Shown: positions 41,851 to 54,728, counted from the first letter of the stretch. The stretch: 64,000 bases of DNA from Spiroplasma endosymbiont of Lasioglossum villosulum (GCF_964020195.1 NZ_OZ026539.1:1244299-1308298), one strand, 5' to 3'. Translations and numbers: made by a program. Notes: generated from the sequence alone by a model not told the origin.

Positions 41851-43935
41851 TTATTCCTGTAATTCTTCTAATTTTTTAAAAATATAATCTCTACCCATAC
41901 CCCACATTATTCTATTATTATAAATATTAATTTCAGTATCCGCATTAACATTATTATTTGATATTCATAAACTACTTTTTAAAACATTTGTATCTAATTG
42001 ATAATAAAAATTAATTATTTGTCAACTATAATTTTTATTATTTTCTTTACTAGTATAATCACCAAAACTATAATATATTCTATAATGTGTTTTATCTTTA
42101 AATATATATTCTATATGTGTAATATTATTTTTATCTACTACGACTTTACCTACTTCTTTTCAATTTGAACCACTTGGACTGGGTTGTGGTTGTTTTTCTA
42201 ATATTTCATTAATGGCTTGTAATAATTTTTTATTTTGAGTTTTTAATAATTTATATTCATTATTTTCTAATAAATCTTTACAAAGTAATGAATTTTCTTC
42301 ATCATTTAATGCAATTTCATTTGTTTCAGTATTATATTTAAAATAATCATTTGAAAATTTTTTATCTTTTATTTTTTCTTTTAATTCATTAATAGCACCA
42401 GCAACAGTTTTATCAGTAGTTTCTAAATTAGGAATTTCAGTACCAATAGTATTTATAGAAAAAGCATATTTGAATTGGTCTTTATCCATTTTATTGTCTA
42501 ATTTTTTATCTACTTCTTCTTTTTTATAATAATCAGATAAATTAGGAATTTTATTATTGATTTCATTAATTGCAGGAACGATTTGTTTAGAAACTGTTTG
42601 TAAAGCATCATCATTGATATTTTGCTTTTTATCTAATAAATTATTAGTTTCTAGTTTTGTGTAATAATCATGTTCAGTACTTTCTTCTGTTATAAATTCA
42701 GTTGGTGTATCTATTCCTTGATATTGATATATTTCTTCTATATCACCAATTAAATTAATTTTTCCATGTTCAGGATAGGAATTACCATCACCCCTAAATT
42801 TTTTATTTCTATTGTCATAGTAAATCGTTCCGGTATTTAAAATTCTTTTATTTTGGATTTGTTCACTATACGTCATGGAATCAACATTTAGCAATTCAAA
42901 TTCATTAAAAACATTATTTAAATAAATTTTAATTACTTTATAAAATTTCATAAAGTTATTTTCTGTTAAATATTGATAACTGATTTTAATAAAATATCAT
43001 TTAAATATTTCTATATTATTATTTTCAACTTTTTTTCATAAAGGACTAGTTTCAATATTAAATCAATTATTTTTAACATCATTAATATTTTCATTTGCTT
43101 TAATTAATTCAGTATTTAATTTGGTAATTTCATTTTCATTAGTAGTAATTCGTTTTTGTTGTTTAGCAGAAAAATCACAAGTTGGTGCATGTGTATAATC
43201 ACCAATTTGTGGATTATTTTGTAATGCTTCGGGGGGTAATGTACCAATTTCATCAGGTCAATCTAAAATCATTGTTTCAGTTTCTTTATCATAATCAGTT
43301 GCAACATAACCTTTATTAATAAATTTACTAACAGGACCTCTATATATTTCATTTTCATTATCATCAACTAAATCATCATATAATTTAATTTGTTTTAATA
43401 ATGTAAATTCTTTTTGTTGTTCAATTAATTCATCAACTTGATTTCTAGTATAAAATGCTTTTAAGTCAATTTTTTCAACATCTATTTCATCATCATTATA
43501 ACTTGAAAATATTTGTTTTAATTCTGTTAGTCTTGCCCATATTTTCATTCTACTAGGTGCTAAATCTCAAACATTAATTGTAGGAATACTACTTGCACTA
43601 AATTGATTACCATTATTAAATTGAATAGTAGCATCAACATTAAATTCAATTGGTGTACGATTAAATACTCAATGTTCTACCATTACATAAACCATATCTC
43701 TTAATGTTTCTTTAATTAATTCATCTTTAAAACTATCAAAAGGAAATTTAGATAAAATAAAATTAAGATAAGCATTAATATCATTTTGAGCACGAATAGC
43801 AAATGTTTTAAATCAATCATTAGCATTTGGTCATGTTTGTATATATTGCTGTGGCGTTTCTGTAATTTTTCCAGTTAATGGATATCAGTTATTATAATTT
43901 TCAAGACTGACATCAGTTCAAAGTTTATTAATCAT
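41851..43935 (-). CDS. tail-fibre-like protein, copy 2
   Basis: Identical to 24266-26350, including the YYTK-E-T-N-LLDKK type repeats. Confidence 0.65.
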
Positions 43936-43938
43936 AAT

Positions 43939-45657
43939 TTATCATTCCTTAAAAAATGCTTGTTTATAATGATGAGTATGTTTTTTTGTTTTTTTATGTG
44001 TTATATGTTCAATTTCTTTTTGTATTTTATTTTTACCTTTTTTTAAATTTTTCTTACTTTTTGTTACAACTTGACTATATGCAAATTTTTCTAAATGATG
44101 TAATAATCCAGTACCAAATAAAGTATTAACACTAAATTTTAAACCAACATTTTTAAATGATTTGTTAATATTTTCAATAGGATTATTAATAATATTTACT
44201 ACTTTATGATAAGTTCTAATAGTTCTAAATATTTCTCTATATACTTTAAAACTATCTCTAATTACTTGTTGTACCACTGGTGGAGCAAATGCTATTGCTT
44301 TTAATCATTTATTATGATTAACTCCATAACCAATGTATCAACCACTATATCAACGATATCAATGAAATGGATGTATTTGAGTAACAAAAGTTTTTGCTTT
44401 AAGAATACTATCAACAACTGTAATTGGTTTATACTTAGGATTACAATGATAAATAGTAATTGCACATTTATCTAATGACAAAGGTTGAATTTTACAACCC
44501 ATAAATACTGGTGAATTTAATGGAATTAATTGTGCGTGTTTAATTGCTCTTTTTTCTGCACTAGTAAATAAATCAGTTGCTTTTTCTTTTAATTTCTGAA
44601 TTTTTTCAAATACTTGTTTTTCTAACTTTTCAAATTTTTCTTGTAATTTATATATACTTTCTCGTATTTTTTCAAAATATGGTGTATCTTTTCAAAATTT
44701 ATTTAAACCTTTTTTTAAATAAAATTTAATATCAAAATATTTAAAAGTTTGATTTGCTTTTAAAACAAGTTGATGAATAACATTATTTTTAAAATTAAAT
44801 TTAATAGCATTAGCACGAATTTTTTGTAAATCTAAAATTAAAGTTTTTCCATATCTATTTTCTGTATGTATTGTATGAACTAAATTTAATCAATCATGTT
44901 GATTCATTTTTAATACTTCTTTTAAATCAGTATTAAATTTTTTAAAAAAGTTATTTGCTTTTTCAATATCTTTAATTTTAAATTTAGGAGTTAATTGTGG
45001 ACTTAGTTTTATTAATGTATTTTGTAATAATAAGTGTTCCATTAATTTTTCTGTTTCTAGTTTTTGAAAATTATTCTTATATTGTCTTTCAGCAACATAT
45101 CCTAAATCTCGTAATACTGTTTCACGATTAGGAGTAAAACTATACTTCATTAAATAACGTTTATTACCAATAATTTTATCTGTTAAAATTTCTTTTCCAC
45201 TTACTTGACTAATAATTTCTTGTAAGTTTTTTGCTTCTTTAATACCAACTTGTTCTAATGTTTTAGTTTTTTGTGCTAACTTAATAAATTTAGTTGTACG
45301 ATAACCACGACTAATTTTATTAAGTCCAGCAAATGCTGGTAATATATTAAAAAAAGTATTTAATGGTGTTACATTTCCTTTTAAATAATCATAAACTTGA
45401 TTAATAGTAAAATCAGTTAAAAATTCTACACCAACAGCACTAATACTAGCAATTAAATCACTTGCACCTAATCCAAGGGCTACACTTTCACTTAATCCAC
45501 CAGTAAAAGGAGCAAGTGCTACTGCTATAACTTGTACACCAATCATTTCTAAAATTTCTCATCAAAAACTTTTGTTTTCTTGTTGGTTACTTGTTCTAGT
45601 ATGTTTTGGTTTATTTATGTTTAAAAGTATTGCTGTACTAGTTGTACCGATTGGCAT
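43939..45657 (-). CDS. 572-residue phage protein, copy 2
   Basis: Identical to 26354-28072. Confidence 0.7.
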
Positions 45658-45671
45658 AATATTAATTTCCT

Positions 45672-46853
45672 TTATTTAAGAGTTATTTTAATTGGATTTG
45701 TTGTTCCTTTATAATTTAAGTCATTAACATTAGCAGTAATGGTTATATATAAGTCACCTGCTTTTTGTTTTTGATTACTTACATTAGTTTTTCCTTGTGC
45801 ATCACTAAAATATTTAATAGTTGGATTTGTTAAATTAGGATTTAATGATTTAAGTTCATTAGTACTTTTTATTTGTGTATTTAATTCACTATTATTGTTA
45901 TTAACATTTGCAGTAATATCAGTTGTTAAACTTGTAATTTTAGTTTTTAAATCATTTTTATCATTATTAACAATTGCACATAACATTCAGCGTGAAGTTG
46001 TTTCTTCATCTGTTATATAGGGTATTGATTCACCAGTTACTTCTCCACCAACTAAATATCTTCTTCCAACTTTACCATCAGCAATATCTTGAACATATAC
46101 AACTGTATTTTGTAACATATATCTTTTCATTGCTCTTGGTGTTGCTAAAACAAAAGACATAATTTTAGTTTCATTATTATCAGTAAATGTCATATAATCA
46201 TCCATTACAATTTGACATAGTACACCTTTGATGTATAAATCATTTCCATTTAATCTTAATTGTTGAGCAATTTGATTATCAGTAATTAGACCTTTATTAT
46301 TGGCTAAATAAACAATAGTATCATAAAGATTATTAGTAATAAAAAAACGACAATTATTACTATTTCTTAGTTGAAATAAAGTATTTCAAGCATCTAACAT
46401 TGATTTTAAATATCCTAATGGTGTTTTATCAGTAATATCTATTTTAGTTGCATATTTTGCAATTACATTTGTATCATTATTTGCTAAATAATCTGCTAAG
46501 TCATTAGCAACTTCATATTGCATTGTATTTAATAAATTTTGTCCATTTTCAGCATTTAAATCAACATTAGCAATTATTTCACCCGCAACCGCTTCTTCTT
46601 TAATTTCTTTTAAAATTTTAACAGTTTCAGCATAACTAACATCTAATCCTTTGCTTTTATCATTTCATTTTAATACTTTAATTTCTAAATTTTTTGGTTT
46701 TTTAACTATAAATTCAATTTTTGTTGAATTAACCATTTCGATAGGAAAAAAACTTGCTCATGGTGAATTTGATTGTTTATAAAATTCTATAAACTCTGGT
46801 GCTTCTACTAATTTTTCGGTATTATCTAAATTTTTATTGAATTGTATTGCCAT
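45672..46853 (-). CDS. major capsid protein, copy 2
   Basis: Identical to 28087-29268, including the C-terminal beta domain. Confidence 0.7.
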
Positions 46854-46871
46854 TTTTTGATTTCCTTTCTG

Positions 46872-47246
46872 TTATAAATTATTATTTTTTTTATAATCCA
46901 ATAATGTACTTTTTATTGAATTTTGTTGATTTGTTATTATTGTTTGTTGTTTACCACCTGTATTAATTATTTCTTTAAATACTGGTTGTTCTTTAATAAT
47001 TTTTTTAATAGTTTCTTCAATTTTTGAATTTTCTAAATTATTAGTTTTAAATTTTAAAAAATCATAAAATTCAGTTTTAACTTGATATTTTTTAAATATA
47101 TTAATTATTTCTTTTTCTTTAATTTCTTGATTAAGTTTATTTAACTTATTTTCTGCTTCATTAACTTTATTTTCTATTTCTTGTTGAGCATTATTTTCAG
47201 TTAAAGGTTCAGTTGTTTGTTGAACATTATCTTCATTTTCTAACAT
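46872..47246 (-). CDS. probable scaffold protein, copy 2
   Basis: Identical to 29287-29661. Confidence 0.6.
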   Translation of the reverse strand: MLENEDNVQQTTEPLTENNAQQEIENKVNEAENKLNKLNQEIKEKEIINIFKKYQVKTEFYDFLKFKTNNLENSKIEETIKKIIKEQPVFKEIINTGGKQQTIITNQQNSIKSTLLDYKKNNNL

Positions 47247-47261
47247 TTACATCACCCTTTA

Positions 47262-47450
47262 TTATTTATTTTCTTTATTAATTTTTTCATTTAATTTTGC
47301 TAATTTTTTTTGATGTTTTATAATTTTGTTATTTGCTCTAACATGTTTTGGAGTTGTGATAAATCTTTTTAATAAAACAATAATTTCTCTGCAAATTAAT
47401 GTTCCAACACTTGTTCCAATAATTATTAATTCATGTAAAAATTCTTTCAT
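47262..47450 (-). CDS. 62-residue membrane protein, copy 2
   Basis: Identical to 29677-29865. Confidence 0.6.
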   Translation of the reverse strand: MKEFLHELIIIGTSVGTLICREIIVLLKRFITTPKHVRANNKIIKHQKKLAKLNEKINKENK

Positions 47451-47483
47451 CTGAATATTTTCCTTTCAATTGTTTATTTTTAA

Positions 47484-47642
47484 TTATTCATCAAATTGAC
47501 CACCATTAATTCTTTCAATCATTGATTGTGAATTACTTATAATTTCTACTAATACAGATATTTCTTTATTGAATTCTTCTATTCTTTCTTTATATGTTTT
47601 TATTTCCTGATTATAATATTCAATTATTTTTTCTTTATTCAT
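47484..47642 (-). CDS. 52-residue coiled-coil protein, copy 2
   Basis: Identical to 29899-30057. Confidence 0.65.
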   Translation of the reverse strand: MNKEKIIEYYNQEIKTYKERIEEFNKEISVLVEIISNSQSMIERINGGQFDE

Positions 47643-47658
47643 AAATTATTCACCTCCT

Positions 47659-47979
47659 TTATAAACTCATGTGATTATAATCTCAATTTAATGAAGCATT
47701 ATCATTATTTAATGGTACTTCGCTCATATTATCACTACCGTATTGACTAGTTGTTTCACTATTAATAGTAAATCTATTATCATTAATTAATCTTGTAGTT
47801 TCATCATTAAATGATGTTTCTTGCATTTCTTGATTATGATGTGTTGTTTCCATAGGTAGTAAATTATTGATTATTTCACTTGCACCAGCAATAATAGTAG
47901 GTACTGCATAAGCATTATTAAAATCATTATTAATTCCCATTGCAACACCACTTGATATTAAACATCCACCAGTAGCCAT
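47659..47979 (-). CDS. 106-residue phage protein, copy 2
   Basis: Identical to 30074-30394. Confidence 0.5.
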
Positions 47980-48000
47980 ATTACAAATCTTTCTTATCGC

Positions 48001-48047
48001 TTCAAATTTATTAGGTATTAACTCAGTTAATACCTAATAAATTTGAA
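48001..48047. repeat. perfect 22-bp inverted repeat, copy 2
   Basis: Same arms and TCA loop as at 30416-30462. Confidence 0.85.
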
Positions 48048-48288
48048 ATACCATAAGCATTTAATGAAATATAAGTATCTCAATCCATTAATGACTGATG
48101 TTCTTGTTTATTTAATAATAATCATGGAGGACCCTCAGTTGTAGTTGTAGTAGTTATTGGCATTGGTGTTGTTGGAATAATAGGATTAATATTATTTTCT
48201 GTTCATTTACTATAATTTGCTAAACCAATTGTTCCTAAACCTAATAAAATTTTTTTAGAACTATTAATTAATTTGCTAAATTGTAAAG
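48011..48288 (-). pseudogene. 3' fragment of IS30-split gene, copy 2
   Basis: Identical to 30426-30703. Confidence 0.5.
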
Positions 48289-49339
48289 GTAAGTGCAACT
48301 AAATTATTTTTCTATCCAAATATTCGATTGGTGAAAGATAATTTAGTATTTTTCTTGGTCTTTGGTTTAAAGACAATATAAATTTATGAACTTCATTTTT
48401 ATTAGTTTTTGAAAAAATAAATTTTTTAGGAAATTTTTCTCTAATTAAACCATTAGTATTTTCATTAGTACCTCTTTGTCAAGGTGAATATGGATTGGCA
48501 AAATAAATTTTTATATCTAAATTTTTTTCAAGTTGTTGTCAATTTGAAAATTCTTTGCCACGATCAAAAGTAATAGTTTTAACAATGTTTTTAGGAAGAA
48601 TTGATAAATAATAACTAACATTTTTATTAATAACTTTAGTAGTTCTGTTTTTAACTAATATTGCTAAAGTAAATCGTGATACTCTTTCAACTAAAGTTAT
48701 TAAACATGATTTGCTTTTACCTCGTGATGATACTATAGTATCTCCTTCTCAATGACCAAGTGTTATACGATCATTAACATTTATATCTCGTTCTTTAATT
48801 GATTTACCATTAAACTTGCCACGATTTTCTTTAGATTTTCGTTTTTTACCTTTTCTTCTTAAATTTTTACTAGTAACTTTATCAAGCATTCCAAAATAAA
48901 TTCAAGTATAAATTGTTTTAAAACTAATAACTCACTCTTTATGAAAATTTTTAATTCTGCCATAAATTTGTTCAGGTGATCAACCTAATAGTAATTTTTG
49001 TTGTACATATTTTACTAAATTCTTATTTTTAAACTTATGAAAACTAATATGTGATTGTTTTCGATTTTCAGCTTTATTTTGTGCAATTAATGAAAAATAA
49101 TGATTATTATCTTTATTTCTATTAATTTCTCGAATAATAGTACTAATACTTCGATTAAGATTTTTAGCTATTTCACTAATTTTAAATTTAAATTTCAATT
49201 GATTCTCAATATAAATCCTTTCATCTATGCCAAGATGTTTATAACTCATATAAAAACTCCTTACTTTTTTCTAAACTAAATTTAGCATTATGAAATTTTT
49301 ATATGAGAATTTTTTGCAATTTTATTTACTTGCACTTAC
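48289..49339. mobile_element. IS30-family insertion sequence, copy 2
   Basis: Same ends, same AAG flanks and same site as in copy 1. Confidence 0.88.
48299..49249 (-). CDS. IS30 family transposase, copy 2
   Basis: Identical to 30714-31664. Confidence 0.93.
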
Positions 49340-49552
49340 AAGTATAACTCAGCATTTAGTTTTAGTATTTGGTCTTTGATTTAAATTTCATATATCTAAA
49401 CCTAATTTTTTACAAAATAATAAACTATTAATTGAACCTAATACTGGATTACTTATTACTTGACCATAATAAGCACTTGTACCAATCATTGCACTTAAAG
49501 GACTTATTGAAGAGCGTATTATTTTTGTTAATGTATAATTATTTGTTTCCAT
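49322..49552 (-). pseudogene. 5' fragment of IS30-split gene, copy 2
   Basis: Identical to 31737-31967. Confidence 0.55.
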
Positions 49553-49554
49553 TT

Positions 49555-49894
49555 CTATTCTCCTTTATTTGCTTTTAACATTTCTCTTACAATATCTAAT
49601 AAAGTATTTACTTGATAATCATATAATTCAAATTCATGAATTCTAATTTTAATTTTTTTAATTTTCTAATTTTTTAACTGTTACTTTAATTCAACCTTGA
49701 TAAACATCATTATCACCAACTATTAATGCAACATTACTTTCTGGGTCAGAAACAATTATGTGTTTTGATTTAACATTTGGGTATTGTCTTAAAATAATTG
49801 TTCTAATATCATTACTTGTATGAATTGCTTTTGGAAATGGTGATAATATTTCAATTTCATCTTTATTTTCAAACAAAGTAGGTAATATTATCAT
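49555..49894 (-). CDS. small phage protein, possibly frameshifted, copy 2
   Basis: Identical to 31970-32309; direct frame stops at 49658. Confidence 0.5.
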
Positions 49895-50055
49895 TAATTA
49901 TTCTCCTTATTTTTAATTTGATTAGCAATTTCACTTAATATTTTTAATACTTTATATTCATTTTTTAATTCTTTAATAATAAATATTAAAAATATTATTA
50001 GTGTTATGCTTGTTATTAATATTGGTACTATTAATAAAATTTTTCATAATATCAT
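49894..50055 (-). CDS. 53-residue membrane protein, copy 2
   Basis: Identical to 32309-32470. Confidence 0.6.
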
Positions 50056-50059
50056 TTTT

Positions 50060-50353
50060 TTACTCTTTTCATTTTTTAAATCATTTAACATTTATTGAAC
50101 AAAATGCACGATTTTTAGGAATATTTAAAGTATTAAAAATTTGACCAGTTACTATAATTTCATCGTTTTTGTTTAATAAAATACAGCGTCTATAAAATTT
50201 TGGGTTGTTAAAAATTAAAGTAACATAGTTTAATCCATTTCATTGACCTCTAACACTATAATATAATTCTTTATTACCTTTTTCGTAATATTTTGCTTCA
50301 ATAGTATTACTTAGTTTTACTGTTAATTTGACATAATTTGCTTTATCTTTCAT
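50060..50353 (-). CDS. OB-fold/SSB-like small protein, copy 2
   Basis: Identical to 32475-32768. Confidence 0.4.
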
Positions 50354-50355
50354 GT

Positions 50356-50820
50356 TTATAATTTCCTTAAATAATTATCAAAAATTAATATTTTTTTATG
50401 ATTTTTTAAATAATATTGAATATGCTTATAAGCATCTTGTTCATGTTTTGTTAATTTTATATTTCCTTTATAATTTGTTATTTTATTTTTATTTTTTGGT
50501 TGGTTTTCTAGATAATCTCAGTTGAAAACATCTTGAACTAATACCATTAATGCACCAATGATTTTAGGCGTTGATAATGGATTAGTTAGTAATTGTTTTG
50601 AATTTAAAAAGAAATTTTCTACAATAACTAATATTTTTTTATCAATAAATTTTTCTTTAATTAATTGAAATTTTTCTTTATACATATTTTTAGTTCATAA
50701 AACAGTTAATGTATTGAATGTTTCATTAAAAACAATATTATTAGTTTCATTTGAATATATAACAATTCCATTATTACCAATTCCAGCGGGGTCAATTCCA
50801 ATAATTAAATCATATTGCAT
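50356..50820 (-). CDS. RuvC-like resolvase, copy 2
   Basis: Identical to 32771-33235. Confidence 0.7.
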
Positions 50821-50828
50821 TAATTAAG

Positions 50829-51032
50829 TTAACCTCTAATAACTGTTTTAATAATTTCTAAATCACAATTACATCAACAATATTTACATTCTTCAATAAA
50901 TTCTTTATGACCACAAACTAAATTATCTTTTTTTAAATCATCAATCAGTTTAATTAGTACTATTTTAAATTCAATATCATCACTGTCTGGTATGCAAATC
51001 GTTCCTCTTTTAGTTAAATATTCTTTATCCAT
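50829..51032 (-). CDS. zinc-ribbon-like small protein, copy 2
   Basis: Identical to 33244-33447. Confidence 0.65.
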
Positions 51033-51195
51033 ATTTATACCTCCTACTTAACCTAATATTTAAAATACAGTCATAATAAATCGCTTTACTATTTTTATCT
51101 CTTAAAAAATATTTTCTTGTTTTTATATCATTAGTATTAAAGAATAAATAATCTAATTTATTTTGTTTACATGTTCAACAAAAATACTTTTTCAT
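51025..51195 (-). CDS. 56-residue phage protein, copy 2
   Basis: Identical to 33440-33610. Confidence 0.55.
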
Positions 51196-51685
51196 TATGA
51201 ATTGAAATTTCCTTATAAGAAGTAACTATATAATTAATTGGTAAATCATCATGTTTATATGGATTATTTATTTTAAAGCCTTTTCTATTTTCTTCTCACG
51301 TAATGTTATATTTAAAACAAGGATTAGTAATGTTTGTTTTGTTATCTGTTATTTCACCCATAAATCAACTATTATGCTGTTCATAAAATGTTAATGGTTC
51401 AAGTTTTATATCATTAAGATAATATTCTTTTGGAGCAGTTGGTTTATTAACAGTTATTTTTTGGTCTTTAATATATGGTTCTAATAATTTTATTAATTCA
51501 TTACCACTTAATTCTCTTTTAATATTTTCTAAATTAAAAACTCAATATGTATATTTATCATCAGCAATAAAACTATTATTTTTAACCATTCATTTTGGAC
51601 ATTGTAATTTATATTCACCATAATCAATAAGAATAGATTGTGGTTTATCTTTAACAATTTGTTCTTTTTTAAATTCTATTTGCAT
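51167..51685 (-). CDS. 172-residue phage protein, copy 2
   Basis: Identical to 33582-34100. Confidence 0.65.
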
Positions 51686-52386
51686 AATAATCCTTTCCTA
51701 ATATGTTCTGTTGCTTCTAGCATAAAGAACATATATTTTGATGTTTAGATTATTAATACTACTACTATTCGTTTTATTCATTCCATGAAAACTGGGCTCA
51801 AAAATAAATTGTGAAATTTTAAAAAACATTGAGGCATTCGATTCAATATTTATTTAATTTATGTTTAATAAATTAATATTTTAATTGAACCGGCACCGCT
51901 CAATTTTTTTTACAAGTTTGAAATTTATTTTCTCGCCCAAAAAAATTTTCAAAAAAAATAAAAAATAAAACCAACACTTGCTCACTGGGGGGTGGCAAGG
52001 TTGGTTAAATAAAGAATAGAATTAATACAATAGGTCCCTACAACAGGTCTATATATACTAGTTTCCAATTCGCTCCCACCCCAAGAATTACCATTTCTGG
52101 TTAGTATATTTTATTAGGTATCACTCCACTTTTTATTTATCCATGCAAGTCCACATGCTAGCTACTATTTTTAACAACTGTGTTGTAGTTCACTTTTTTA
52201 GTTCCCTAACACGTGTTGATAATAGCGTTAAAGATGGTTATTAAAAATTTTAAAATTTTACAATTACAAAAAAAAGACAAGAATTTTATTCTCGTCTTTT
52301 GTCATTTATTTTTAATTCAAGGGTTTAAAAAAGAAAGGAGCTATTTAAGGGAAATGAGTTGTTATCGACATCTTCGACACGCTCCC
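51686..52386. other. non-coding right end of prophage copy 2
   Basis: Same hairpins and inverted repeat as 34101-34801. It ends at the chromosome rather than at another phage copy. Confidence 0.55.
52362..52386 (-). repeat. prophage copy 2 right terminal inverted repeat
   Basis: Same sequence as 34777-34801; the chromosomal flank AAAGTTTAC follows. Confidence 0.8.
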
Positions 52387-52864
52387 AAAGTTTACAAACT
52401 GAAATGTTTCAAATGTGACAAATATAGGATATATGTTTTATGGTGCTTCAGCATTCAATAATGATTTATCAAAATGAAATACATTAAATGTAAAAAATAT
52501 GCATGCTATATTTTGTAATGCCACTGCATTTAATAAAGACCTTTCAAAATGAAATACAAAAAATGTAACAAACATGAATTCAATGTTTTATGGTGCTTCA
52601 TCATTTAACCAAAAAATTCTAAATTGAAATACTTCTAATGTAACAAGTATGGATTTTATGTTTTATAATGCCACTACATTTAACGAAAATATTTCAAAAT
52701 GAAATACAAAAAATGTAACAAACATGAATTCAATGTTTTATGGTGCTTCATCATTTAACCAAGATCTTTCAAAATGAAATGTAAATAAAGTAACAAGTCA
52801 TGAAGAATTTGCTATTGGTTCACAAATTGATAATTCTAATAAATTACCAAAGTTTAAAAACTAA
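52387..52864 (+). pseudogene. DUF285-repeat surface protein, 3' part
   Basis: Continues the repeats of the 16634 gene without a start: NWNVSNVTNIGYMFYGAS, KWNTLNVKNMHAIFCNAT and further units, ending KLPKFKN at 52864. Joining it to the 5' part gives an uninterrupted ~355-residue repeat protein if one copy of the flanking octamer is kept. Confidence 0.88.
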
Positions 52865-52910
52865 AATCAAAAATTTTAATAAAAAGTAATATCTTATTGA
52901 CATTAAATAA

Positions 52911-52948
52911 ATAAAAATGTCTTTAAATTTTTAAAGACATTTTTATTA
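52911..52948 (+). terminator. bidirectional terminator between the DUF285 gene and the ABC exporter
   Basis: AAAAATGTCTTTAAA and its complement around a short loop, flanked by A- and T-runs, between two converging genes. Confidence 0.8.
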
Positions 52949-52976
52949 AACTCATTTATTAAACAATATTATCAAT

Positions 52977-53841
52977 TTACAAAGATAAATCTTTTTTAAT
53001 AAGAAAATAATTTCCTAATGGAAATAAACCAAGAGGTACTATTAACATTATTGGATATTGTCAAGCAAAATCTAATGCTCTAATAGAAAAAAGTGGTGCT
53101 TTTGTTACTTCTGTAACACCGGGAGCAGGTGTTATATTTGGAATATCACCAAACTTAAATGGACAATTTAATAAAGAAGCAATTGTCATATATTTAAAAT
53201 ATTTAAGGTACTCAACTTCAGGAATAAAAGAGAATAATGTCATTGTTTGAAATAAAATAAATACCGTTGAAATACCTGTTGCTACTGAAAGAGAAATAAC
53301 TGACTTATTAAAGTAACTAATAAAAGTTCAATTAATTGATGCTCAAAGTAAAGCCAATAATATTAAACCCAAATTATATAAAACAAGATATCCAAATTCT
53401 TGAAGTTTAAAATCTTGAAATCTAATTGGAAAAATAATTAATTGAAAAACAAAAGCCGAACCATATAATATTAATATTGAAGAAAGCAAAACAAAAAGTT
53501 TTGAATTTAAAATAGTTTTTCTAGACATTGGCATTGTTAATCATGAAGCTAAATAACCTTTATCAATTTCTTTAGAAACTAAAATATGATTTAAAATTAA
53601 ACTAAAAGAAAAAATTAATATTAACCCCGGAATACCAAAAAAAAACAAAATTAAGATAAGTCATGCCACCTAATCCACCTAAACCTGATACTCCATGTTC
53701 TTCGCCAATGAATGTCATAGTTGGAGCAAGATAATCTTGTGTTAAAATGGGAACTATTAAAATACATAAAATTATAAAAAATAATATTAATGGAATTTTA
53801 ACATTTTTAAATTGTGATTTAACAAATCTAAAATTAATCAT
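52977..53841 (-). pseudogene. ABC-2 type exporter permease, frameshifted in an A9/T9 run
   Basis: GAGGTAAA precedes the ATG. The first frame (79 residues, one membrane segment KIPLILFFIILCILIVPI) runs into a T9 tract (plus-strand A9 near 53637-53645) and stops at 53602. With eight T the frame continues (FGIPGLILIFSFSLILNH ...) through at least five more membrane segments to 52977. The whole would be a ~287-residue permease with MPMSRKTILNSKLFV, typical of ABC-2 exporters. Confidence 0.75.
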
Positions 53842-54728
53842 TAAAATTTACCTCATCCTTATAAAATTTAATAAAATATTCTTCTAAACTAAATGGTAAT
53901 TCTTTAAAATTATCAACTTTATAAAGTGATAATTCTTTTAAAAACTTATCAACATTAGTACTTAAAACATTCACTTTAATAACTTTTGTTATATTATTTT
54001 TTTCAATAATATCTCATTTTTTATTTAAGAAATCATTATAATCTTTCACTGTTGAAAATTTAATTTCATAATTTTTCTTAGCAGAATTTTGTATTTCCTT
54101 AATTGATATTTCAGAAATTATTTTCCCTTTTTTAATAATAGCAACTTTATCACATATATTTTCAATTTCGCCAAAAATATGGGAACTCATAAATATTGTT
54201 GCACCTTCATTTTTAGAATTTCTAATTAAAGTATTAAACCTTTCTTGCATTAAAGGATCTAAACCTGAAGTTGGTTCATCTAAAACTAAAACTTTTAGTT
54301 TATGCATAAAAACTGAAATAATCGCTACTTTTTGTTTCATACCCTTAGACATTTTTTTAATTTTTCTTTTTGCATCAAGTTCAAAATAATTAATTAATTT
54401 TTCAACATATGCCCAAGAAATATTTTTTCTAATAGTAGCTACTGTCTTTAAATAAGCAATTCCTAGGCAATGTTACTTCACCAGCTAAATAGCCAAGAGA
54501 TTCCATAATTTTTGCCGATTCTTTTCAACAATCATAATCTAAAATCTTTGCAAAGCCATTATCAGATTTAATAAAACCTATCATTTGTCTAATAACAGTA
54601 GTTTTTCCAGCACCATTAGGACCAATAAAACCATAAACTTCACCTTTGTTGATTGAAAGATTAATATCAAAACAACCAATATTTGGAGAATATTCTTTAG
54701 TTAAATTTTTTAATTGAATTATATTCAT
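53834..54728 (-). pseudogene. ABC exporter ATP-binding protein, frameshifted
   Basis: GGAGGAAA precedes the ATG. Walker A GPNGAGKTT, signature MSKGMKQKVA, Walker B VLVLDEPTSGLDP and the switch His in SSHIF are all present but lie in two frames. A one-base gain near 54465 (LPRN... instead of LPRIAYLKTV) separates Walker A from the rest. Partner of the permease, overlapping its start by 8 bp. Probably a drug or lipid exporter when intact. Confidence 0.8.

Larger units (their letters stand above)
34807..52386. mobile_element. prophage copy 2, identical tandem repeat of copy 1
   Basis: Same order, strand and sequence as copy 1 at a constant offset of 17,585 bp in every gene and in the stretches compared base by base. 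I found no difference. Confidence 0.9.

Noticed and set aside
17222-52386. CRISPR array
   Set aside because: Only two long tandem units exist; no short spaced direct repeats were seen anywhere in the window.
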